The notes beneath the pieces were generated by a model. It was given only the letters and a program-made list of their open reading frames with translations. It was not told the origin of the DNA and searched no databases. 64,000 bases of DNA from positions 1 to 64,000 of the forward strand of contig JAFRPL010000013.1 of assembly GCA_017429165.1 (NCBI GenBank), read 5' to 3'. Below, piece by piece: positions 16,498 through 22,797 of the stretch. A program made the translations under genes and the position numbers. The stretch's first letter is position 1, and every line of letters begins with the position of its first letter. This stretch comes from Clostridia bacterium. GTDB taxonomy: Bacteria > Bacillota > Clostridia > Oscillospirales > CAG-382.

Positions 16498-17583
16498 TTA
16501 AAAACGTATTCTTTCTTCGGTGGTTTTATCGAAAATGAACACCTTGTTGGGTTTGAGCGTATACCTTACTTCGGCGAGCGTGGGATCTACGGTGACGTCG
16601 GAATTGATTATGGAACGCACGACTTTGCCGTCTTTTTCCGAAACCACGCTCATATCGCGTCCCATGACCTCTATGCCGGTGAGCTTGCAGCTGAGCGGGC
16701 CCGCGGGGTCGTAAACGAAACCTTCGGGACGGACGCCCACGTTGACCGCCTTGTCTTCGACGCCTTCGACTTTAAGCACGGCGTCTTCGCCAATATACAG
16801 CGCGCCGTTTTCGACTTTGCCTTCGAAGACGTTGATAGGCGGCGTGCCCAGGAACTTGGCGACGAACAGGTTGACGGGGTCGTCATATACGTCCTGAGGC
16901 TTGCCGATCTGCTGGATGATACCTTTTTTCATAACGACGATGAGGTCGGAAATGCTCATCGCTTCTTCCTGGTCGTGCGTTACGAAAACGGTGGTGATGC
17001 CGGTCTCGCGCTGGATACGGCGGATCTCTTCGCGCGTTTGCAGTCTGAGACGCGCGTCGAGGTTGGAAAGCGGTTCGTCGAGCAGCAGCACTCTGGGCAT
17101 TTTGACCAGCGCGCGAGCGATCGCCACACGCTGCTGCTGGCCGCCCGAAAGCTCGCTGGGCTTGCGGTCCATAAGCTCGTCGATCTGTACCAGGCGCGCG
17201 GCGGTGGTGGCGCGGTCGAGCATTTCGTCTTTGGAAAGCTTATCGTCGCCCTTGAGGTTCTGCAGCGGGAAGAGGATGTTCTGCCTTACCGTCATATGCG
17301 GATAAAGCGCGTAGTTCTGGAACACGAGTCCGACTCCGCGTTTTTCGGCGGCGAGGTCGGTGACGTCGTCGTCGTCGAAGTAGATCTTACCGCCCGAAAC
17401 CTTTTGCAGGCCGCTTATCATATAAAGCGTAGTGCTTTTGCCGCAGCCGGAAGGGCCGAGCAGCCCCACGAGCTTGCCGTCGGGGACCGTGAAAGTAAAA
17501 TCGTCGACCGCTATGACCGATTCCTTGGATTTTTTGTTCCTGCTGGGGAAGATCTTGGTTACGTTTTGCAGTACTACTTTCAT
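16498..17583 (-). CDS. ABC transporter ATP-binding protein (UgpC/MsmK/MalK type)
   Basis: A 361-residue ATPase with Walker A GPSGCGKST, Q-loop VFQNYALYPHMTV, signature LSGGQQQRVAIARAL, Walker B VLLLDEPLSNLD and a switch histidine in VTHDQEEA. The last 120 residues form the TOBE regulatory region typical of the MalK/UgpC subfamily (VGVRPEGF). It energises the two permeases encoded directly downstream (13 bases away). A dedicated ATPase in the operon suggests a self-contained importer. Confidence 0.94.
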   Translation of the reverse strand: MKVVLQNVTKIFPSRNKKSKESVIAVDDFTFTVPDGKLVGLLGPSGCGKSTTLYMISGLQKVSGGKIYFDDDDVTDLAAEKRGVGLVFQNYALYPHMTVRQNILFPLQNLKGDDKLSKDEMLDRATTAARLVQIDELMDRKPSELSGGQQQRVAIARALVKMPRVLLLDEPLSNLDARLRLQTREEIRRIQRETGITTVFVTHDQEEAMSISDLIVVMKKGIIQQIGKPQDVYDDPVNLFVAKFLGTPPINVFEGKVENGALYIGEDAVLKVEGVEDKAVNVGVRPEGFVYDPAGPLSCKLTGIEVMGRDMSVVSEKDGKVVRSIINSDVTVDPTLAEVRYTLKPNKVFIFDKTTEERIRF

Positions 17584-17615
17584 ATTGGCTCCTGTCTTTC
17601 TGTTTATATAATCAT

Positions 17616-18377
17616 TTAATAATCTTCACGGGATTCGCGGTACTGTTTCTGCTCCTGCAGGTATTCTTCGAGAGCTTCGCGGGTGTCGAATATCTTCTGC
17701 GTGGCGCCGTCCACCGCTGCGGTGGAAGCGAGCAGGTCGTGGATCGCGGCTCCGTTGCGCGTGCAGAGCACGAGCGCGACCTGAAGGATCAGCAGCAGCC
17801 CGATGAGCACGACGCCGAGCATCCCAATACCGTTGAACAGGATGAGGAACACCATGAACACCGGCACCATTATCTCGATCGCGTACTTGCCGAGTACCGA
17901 GCGCACGAACAGCGTGACGTTGCTTATGCGCACCCCGTCGACGCCGACGACGCAGATGTTGAATACTTTCTTGCCCACCGTCTGGCCGTTTTTGAAATAG
18001 AGCGGCACGAAGAATTCCAGCGACAAAACGGCAAGAAAAATACCCAAAGAAGTCATAAGCATAGTGAGGTTCACGACGCGTTTGTACGCGTTCGCCGTCT
18101 CTTCGTCGCCGGCGATCAGCTCTGCGACCTCGTCGTAACGGGCCTGCTCTTCTTTGGGGAGTTTTTGATATTCTTCGTTGGTTATGCTGAGCTTGACGTT
18201 ATAAGTCTGCTCGAAATAGTCGTATCTCGCGGCAAGGTGCTCGTTGGCGGAATCGTAACCGGTGGCGAACGCGACCGCCGATATAAAGCCGGCGGACAGC
18301 ACGCAAAGCAGTATCACGTCCAGCACCAAGGCCGATATCCTTTTCCAGAGTCCGGCTTTTTGAAGTTCGTACGTCAT
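17616..18377 (-). CDS. RDD-family membrane protein
   Basis: A 253-residue protein with the RDD pattern LWKRISALVLDVILLCVLSAGF near the N-terminus and further hydrophobic helices (MTSLGIFLAVLSLEFFVPLYF, IEIMVPVFMVFLILFNGIGMLGVVLIGLLLI). RDD proteins are small helical membrane proteins of varied or unknown role; some are linked to sodium/proton exchange or protein folding. It opens the ABC/nuclease operon with 32 bases to the ATPase gene. Whether it belongs functionally to the importer is not known. Confidence 0.85.
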   Translation of the reverse strand: MTYELQKAGLWKRISALVLDVILLCVLSAGFISAVAFATGYDSANEHLAARYDYFEQTYNVKLSITNEEYQKLPKEEQARYDEVAELIAGDEETANAYKRVVNLTMLMTSLGIFLAVLSLEFFVPLYFKNGQTVGKKVFNICVVGVDGVRISNVTLFVRSVLGKYAIEIMVPVFMVFLILFNGIGMLGVVLIGLLLILQVALVLCTRNGAAIHDLLASTAAVDGATQKIFDTREALEEYLQEQKQYRESREDY

Positions 18378-18429
18378 GGCAGAGCATTCCTTTTTTTACA
18401 GATTTTCCACGCCTTGTTGATACACGATA

Positions 18430-18458
18430 ATATTACCACAAAACCGCCGTATAGTCAA
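18430..18458 (-). promoter_or_regulatory. Promoter for the RDD-ABC-nuclease operon
   Basis: TTGACT, 17-base spacer, TAATAT on the minus strand, 52 bases before the RDD start and downstream of the terminator at 18480-18510, so the operon does not depend on read-through. Confidence 0.7.
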
Positions 18459-18479
18459 CTGCAAACGACAAGATTTTTG

Positions 18480-18510
18480 CAAAAAAAATCCCGCAGAACC
18501 GTTCTGCGGG
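18480..18510 (-). terminator. Terminator of the short transcription unit
   Basis: Stem CCCGCAGAA/TTCTGCGGG followed on the minus strand by eight T residues. Confidence 0.9.
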
Positions 18511-18536
18511 AAGGGTCTGTTAACATAATTAGCAAA

Positions 18537-18617
18537 TCAGCCGAAATATTTTTTTACGTCGCTTTCCGAAAGCCCGAAGCGGCTCCGGGTCTGTTTCACG
18601 ATCTCTTCGCGGCGCAC
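18537..18617 (-). CDS. Possible 26-residue peptide
   Basis: A GTG-started ORF of 26 codons inside the short transcript, ending in RSRFGLSESDVKKYFG. The composition (charged, one aromatic end) and third-base usage resemble a real peptide, and it stops just before the terminator. There is no clear ribosome binding site, so it may be a chance ORF or be translated poorly. No family recognised. Confidence 0.35.
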   Translation of the reverse strand: MRREEIVKQTRSRFGLSESDVKKYFG

Positions 18618-18631
18618 GGCTTTAAATGATA

Positions 18632-18660
18632 ATTATAACACAAATTGTCGAAAAATGCAA
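18632..18660 (-). promoter_or_regulatory. Promoter of the short transcription unit
   Basis: TTGCAT, 17-base spacer, TATAAT on the minus strand; divergent from the chromate-transporter promoter about 50 bases away. Confidence 0.8.
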
Positions 18661-18707
18661 TATTTTTCATTTCCGGCGTTTTTCTGCGCCGAAACGCCAT
18701 TTTCGCC

Positions 18708-18736
18708 TTGTAAAAACGCAAAACATATGATATAAT
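18708..18736 (+). promoter_or_regulatory. Promoter for the chromate transporter pair
   Basis: TTGTAA, 17-base spacer, TATAAT, about 40 bases before the first chr gene. Confidence 0.75.
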
Positions 18737-18775
18737 CCGGATATGGCAAAAATACTGTGTTCGCGAGGAAAAAGA

Positions 18776-19363
18776 ATGAAAGAGAAAAGACCGCTCGCAG
18801 CGCTGTTCTTCACGATGCTCAAAATAGGGCTGTTCACTTTCGGCGGCGGCTACGCCATGCTCGCTCTGCTGGAAAACGAGTTCGTGGAAAAGAAAGCATG
18901 GGTGACCAAGGACGAATTTCTGGACATGACGGCGCTCGCCGAATCCACGCCCGGTCCCATAGCGATAAACAGCGCGACATATATCGGATACAAAAAAGGC
19001 GGCGTTCCCGGCTCGGCGCTGGCGACGCTCGGCGTCTGCATACCGTCGTTCGTTATAATCTTCGTCATTTCCCTTTTCTTTGACGAATTTCTCAGATTCG
19101 AGCTCGTGGCGCGCGCGTTCCGCGGCGTCCAGGCGTGCGTGGTGTATCTGATCGCCGCGGCGGGGATAAAGCTTTTGAAAAGCTCGGTCAAAGACGTCTT
19201 TTCGGCAGTGATATTCGCGATCACGCTTATACTCTGCGTTTGCTTTTCGCTGTTTTCGGTCAGCTTTTCTTCGGTGTTCTTCATACTCATATCCGGCGCG
19301 GCAGGGTACGCCGCGTGGCTGATAAGACGTCGTTCGTCTTCTGAAAAGGAGGCGGAAAAATGA
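18776..19363 (+). CDS. Chromate transporter half-protein (CHR domain), first
   Basis: A 195-residue membrane protein from the ATG at 18776 (gaggaa upstream). The motif LKIGLFTFGGGYAMLALLENEFVEKK and AESTPGPIAINSATYIGYK are the CHR family signature. It is one of the short, single-domain proteins that are encoded in pairs and assemble into a full transporter. The family moves chromate out of the cell or, in other members, related oxyanions; substrate unproven. Overlaps the second half gene by 4 bases. Confidence 0.9.
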   Translation: MKEKRPLAALFFTMLKIGLFTFGGGYAMLALLENEFVEKKAWVTKDEFLDMTALAESTPGPIAINSATYIGYKKGGVPGSALATLGVCIPSFVIIFVISLFFDEFLRFELVARAFRGVQACVVYLIAAAGIKLLKSSVKDVFSAVIFAITLILCVCFSLFSVSFSSVFFILISGAAGYAAWLIRRRSSSEKEAEK

Positions 19364-19926
19364 TCTTTCTCAAGCTGTTTCTGGTATTCCTCGAACTCGG
19401 CGCGGTGTCGTTCGGCGGCGGCTACGGCATGATCTCGCTGCTGCGCGAACAGGTGCTTGCGCACGGGTGGATGACCGAGGAAAGCTTTATGAATATGCTC
19501 GCGGTATCGGAATCCACGCCCGGCCCCATAGCCGTGAATATGGCGACTTTCGTGGGCTCGTCGCAGGGAGGGTTCTTCGGCTCGTTCTGTGCCACGCTGG
19601 GAGTTGTGCTGCCCGCGTTCATAATAATGCTCATAATCGTTTCGCTCATCCGCAATTTCATAAACCTTCCGCCGGTGCAGGGCGCGCTCGGCGGGATCCG
19701 TCCCTGCGTGGTGGCGCTCATATGCGGCACGGCGCTCATAATGGGACTGCGCGCGGTGTTCGGCGTTTCCGCCGGCGACTTCGTTTTGGATTTCGACTTG
19801 CGCGCGCTCGGGATAATCGCGTTCGTCGCGGCGTTCGCTTTCGCCTGCAAACGCTTTGCAAAGAAAAAGCCCTCGCCGATAATCCTTATAGTCATATCGG
19901 CGGGGCTCGGGATACTGTTATACTGA
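19360..19926 (+). CDS. Chromate transporter half-protein (CHR domain), second
   Basis: A 188-residue partner of the preceding gene, starting in an ATGA overlap. LFLVFLELGAVSFGGGYGMISLLREQV and VSESTPGPIAVNMATFVG repeat the CHR signature. The pair forms the short-chain CHR transporter type found in Firmicutes. It is convergent with the GH20 gene with only 7 bases between stops. Confidence 0.9.
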   Translation: MIFLKLFLVFLELGAVSFGGGYGMISLLREQVLAHGWMTEESFMNMLAVSESTPGPIAVNMATFVGSSQGGFFGSFCATLGVVLPAFIIMLIIVSLIRNFINLPPVQGALGGIRPCVVALICGTALIMGLRAVFGVSAGDFVLDFDLRALGIIAFVAAFAFACKRFAKKKPSPIILIVISAGLGILLY

Positions 19927-19933
19927 GCTTTGT

Positions 19934-21712
19934 TTAATCGAACAATACTTTCTTCATAAGGTCGGGGATCAGATACAGATCGCTGACCTTATTGTCGCGA
20001 AGCCAGCTTGCGGCGTAACGCTCGCTCCAGTCGAGGAACGCGCTTTCGCTGACTTCGGTTTTCGCGCCGAGCATGCGGGCGAATCCCATGCTCAAGTAAT
20101 AATCCGCTTCGGCGGCGAGCACGAGGTCTTCGTATATCTCGCCGGCGCCTAGCGACGCGAATTCGTTGGAAATGCCGAGACACACGTTTGCGTTTTCAAT
20201 GAACTTCGCAGCGTCTTTTTCGCCCAGTTCGAGCGCTTTGCCGTAATAGCTGTGCACGCCGAAATGCCACTGGGTGAAGATGCCCCAGTTCATAACGCTT
20301 TCGGTCTCGCCGAGCTTTTCTATGAGCTCGACCGTTTTCCCGGTGCCGTCGCCGTATACGAGCGAAGACACCGCTTTATTGTATTCTTTGCCGAATACGT
20401 CGGTACCGCACCGCCATCCCTTGACGGCGCCGAGAACCAGTCCGTAGAGCGAGCAGTTGGCGGAACAGACGTGACCGTAATCGCCCCACGAGGTGTTGAG
20501 GATGCCGAGCACGCCGTTCTTCATCCCGCCGTCGGCCATGGCGACTATGTTCTTGCGGGCGTATCCCAGAGCTTCGGAAAAATGGTTCCACGAAGAACAG
20601 CCCGGGCAGACCATCTGGCGCACGCCCGCGGAAGCGAATCTGTCAATTGCGCCCACGTTGGGCGAATCGCGGTAATCCCAGCACAGCATCACCATATCCT
20701 TGGGGAAGGACGGGATGATCTCGGGATGGTTGAGCACGATGTCGCCCCACATCATAGCGGTCTTCCCGCGCGAAGAAACGTGATCGATGAGTTTTGTGGT
20801 GAATTCGAGATACAGCTTCGCCTTGTCCTTGCCGGCGTTGCGCCCGCGGCAGAGGTCGAACGTTTCGTCGCAGCAGATGTTGAAATAGCTGCTCCGAAAC
20901 AGCGGTATGAACTGGTCGATGAGCGATTTTATAAGCTCGAAGCTTTCGGGGTTGGAAGCGTCGATGGTGTGGTGCAGCATGCGGTTCACCCAGGGGTTGG
21001 GATCGGGCTTGTAATCCGCCAGCTCGCACAGATGCGCGTACCGCTTTGAAGAAAGCAGCCGGTACAGGTGCCCGAAAGTGGAAAGCGAAGGCACGAAATC
21101 GATAAAATTATCGCAGCAGTAATCGTCCAGCTCCATTATCTCCTCGGCGGTCATATAGCCGTCGGGATCGAGGAAGCAGCGGTATTCTTTGAAATCGAAC
21201 GCGTGCTCGATATAGACCTGCAGCATATTCACTTTGTAATACGCGAGCATGTCTATTATCTTTTTTACGCCTTCCACGGTGGGGACTCTCCCGCGCGAAA
21301 CGTCGAGATAATACCCGCGCAGTTTCATATCCGGCTCGTCTTTTATTTCGCAGTAAGGTATCTTTCCGCCGCCGTTCGCCGCCATCTGCCTGAGCGTCTG
21401 TATACCGTAGAACGCGCCGGCAAGCGACTGCGAAGCTATCTTCACGCCGTTTCCGTCGACGGCGAGCGTATACGATTCAACGTTCTTTTTCGTTCCGGCG
21501 CACACCGAAACGCAGACTCCGCAAGACGCGGGATCGAACGCCTTGTTTATTTTGGAAAAAGCTCCGGTAAGAGATTCGAGTTCGTCGGCGAGCGTCTTGC
21601 ACGCCTTGAATATCCTCGCGTCGCACGCCGTGTTCATTACTATCTGCATCCCGCGCAGATCCAGTTCGCCGCGGTGGACGCGCATTTTCTTGGGCTGCGG
21701 TATAAGTGTCAT
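19934..21712 (-). CDS. GH20 beta-N-acetylhexosaminidase, probably cytoplasmic
   Basis: A 592-residue protein from the ATG at 21712 (gagggaa upstream); the longer in-frame start lacks a good site. Residues about 1-120 are the zincin-like GH20b domain, followed by a TIM barrel with ELDDYCCDNFIDFVPSLSTFGHLYRLL and the catalytic pair in FNICCDETFDL. There is no signal peptide, so it should act inside the cell on imported N-acetylhexosaminides. It belongs to a divergent GH20 group in which the usual GGDE motif is CCDET. No sugar transporter is adjacent. The promoter is a consensus TTGACA-17-TATAAT. Confidence 0.82.
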   Translation of the reverse strand: MTLIPQPKKMRVHRGELDLRGMQIVMNTACDARIFKACKTLADELESLTGAFSKINKAFDPASCGVCVSVCAGTKKNVESYTLAVDGNGVKIASQSLAGAFYGIQTLRQMAANGGGKIPYCEIKDEPDMKLRGYYLDVSRGRVPTVEGVKKIIDMLAYYKVNMLQVYIEHAFDFKEYRCFLDPDGYMTAEEIMELDDYCCDNFIDFVPSLSTFGHLYRLLSSKRYAHLCELADYKPDPNPWVNRMLHHTIDASNPESFELIKSLIDQFIPLFRSSYFNICCDETFDLCRGRNAGKDKAKLYLEFTTKLIDHVSSRGKTAMMWGDIVLNHPEIIPSFPKDMVMLCWDYRDSPNVGAIDRFASAGVRQMVCPGCSSWNHFSEALGYARKNIVAMADGGMKNGVLGILNTSWGDYGHVCSANCSLYGLVLGAVKGWRCGTDVFGKEYNKAVSSLVYGDGTGKTVELIEKLGETESVMNWGIFTQWHFGVHSYYGKALELGEKDAAKFIENANVCLGISNEFASLGAGEIYEDLVLAAEADYYLSMGFARMLGAKTEVSESAFLDWSERYAASWLRDNKVSDLYLIPDLMKKVLFD

Positions 21713-21749
21713 TTTCAATTCCCTCTTTTCATGGTTTTGGTTTGCATAT

Positions 21750-21778
21750 ATTATAGCGCGTGCGCGCCGGAATGTCAA
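21750..21778 (-). promoter_or_regulatory. Promoter for the GH20 gene
   Basis: TTGACA, 17-base spacer, TATAAT on the minus strand. Confidence 0.88.
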
Positions 21779-21808
21779 TGACGCGTAAAGCCGTACGCGC
21801 GATTATTA

Positions 21809-21837
21809 TTGACTTTGAGCGCGGAAAATGATATAAT
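21809..21837 (+). promoter_or_regulatory. Promoter for the zinc-ribbon/DUF2007 gene
   Basis: TTGACT, 17-base spacer, TATAAT; divergent from the GH20 promoter. Confidence 0.85.
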
Positions 21838-21860
21838 GTAAGCACAGGAGGCGTAAAAAT

Positions 21861-22205
21861 ATGGAACTGTACTGCAAAGACTGCAAGCTCGTATATTCCA
21901 CGCCGCGCTGCCCCGCGTGCGGCGGCAAACGCGGCACGCCCGCCTGCGGCGACGATATCTGCTTTTTGACCGAGCGCGAGCAGCTGTGGGCAGAAATGCT
22001 TGAAGACGTGCTCAGGCAGAACGGCATACCGTATATCTTCAAAAACCGCTACGGCAGAGGGATCACGGTGACGCTGGGGTTCGGCGCGGAACGCGTGTCG
22101 TTCTATGTTAAATACCGCGACCTCGCACGGGCGCAGTCGATAGTCGAAGAGCTGTTTGAAGCTCCGGCGGACGAAAACAGCTTCTCCGAAGAAACACACC
22201 GGTAA
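21861..22205 (+). CDS. Small zinc-ribbon protein with a DUF2007-like domain
   Basis: A 114-residue protein. The first 30 residues carry CKDC and CPACGG, two cysteine pairs of a zinc ribbon. The rest (LWAEMLEDVLRQNGIPYIFKN through YVKYRDLARAQSIVEELF) fits DUF2007, a small ferredoxin-like domain proposed as a signal-transducing module. Function unknown. Ribosome binding site aggagg precedes the ATG. The next gene begins 23 bases on and may be in the same transcript. Confidence 0.75.
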   Translation: MELYCKDCKLVYSTPRCPACGGKRGTPACGDDICFLTEREQLWAEMLEDVLRQNGIPYIFKNRYGRGITVTLGFGAERVSFYVKYRDLARAQSIVEELFEAPADENSFSEETHR

Positions 22206-22228
22206 ACACTTTTTGAAAGGAGAAACCG

Positions 22229-22723
22229 ATGCAATTTAAACGTGCTTTTATCATCCTTATTACAGTAATTCTGATTTGTACGGTCTGTGCCGCATGCGAC
22301 CCGGTAACCCACGAACTCCCTGATCCGAACGGGATCACTTCATTTGTTCCCGAATCGATGACCGTCCAGCTTGTGAAATGTGAATCGCTTCAGGACATGT
22401 GGGATCTGTGGGGCACGGGGACAATAAAAGATACGTCCTCTAAAGTGTTAAAGTCGGCGCTGGATATGCTTGCAAAGGACGGCTGGAGCGATTTCTCGTC
22501 CGAAGCGAACGTTGACGCAGATATCATCTTTTTCGCCGAGCAGCAGGACGGGATAGTGATCTCATATGTTATCTACATCGACGCCGGCACAGCCGTATTT
22601 TATCCGTATTCCAACGAATACGCAAACCTGCCGCGCTATTCGCACAAACAGCTTACCGCAGACGAGATAAGCAATATAAAACAAGTGGCTTACTATTATT
22701 TCAGCGAGCATTTGGAAAATTGA
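22229..22723 (+). CDS. Putative lipoprotein of unknown function
   Basis: A 164-residue protein with a lipoprotein signal: a short positive start, hydrophobic IILITVILICTVC, and a lipobox ending at the AAC cysteine near residue 24. The mature part (WDLWGTGTIKDTSSKVLKSALDML, FAEQQDGIVISYVIYIDAG) resembles nothing I can name. Good ribosome binding site (gaaaggag). It is followed by a strong terminator. Confidence 0.7.
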   Translation: MQFKRAFIILITVILICTVCAACDPVTHELPDPNGITSFVPESMTVQLVKCESLQDMWDLWGTGTIKDTSSKVLKSALDMLAKDGWSDFSSEANVDADIIFFAEQQDGIVISYVIYIDAGTAVFYPYSNEYANLPRYSHKQLTADEISNIKQVAYYYFSEHLEN

Positions 22724-22740
22724 AATAAGCTATAAGAATC

Positions 22741-22782
22741 ATCTCCCGAATACGGAACGGACCGGATTCGGGAGATGTTTTT
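22741..22782 (+). terminator. Terminator after the lipoprotein gene
   Basis: Stem ATCTCCCGAAT/ATTCGGGAGAT followed by GTTTTTTG. Confidence 0.92.
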
Positions 22783-22797
22783 TGATCGTATGCGCTT

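Larger units (their letters stand above)
18478..18626 (-). other. Short independent transcription unit (small RNA or small-peptide gene)
   Basis: A near-consensus promoter at 18632-18660 and an intrinsic terminator at 18480-18510 bound a unit of about 145 bases on the minus strand, separate from the RDD operon, which has its own promoter. It contains one 26-codon ORF (18537-18617). The RNA part has some hairpin potential (agccgcttcgggct). No known RNA family was recognised. It could be a small regulatory RNA, a leader peptide or a small protein gene. Confidence 0.6.

Noticed and set aside
16465..17619. A long + strand open frame of 384 codons
   Set aside because: It covers the ABC ATPase gene in reverse; the minus-strand frame has full Walker and signature motifs.
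18384..18510. Riboswitch or attenuator controlling the RDD operon
   Set aside because: The operon has its own promoter between the terminator and the RDD start, so the upstream terminated RNA is treated as a separate transcript.
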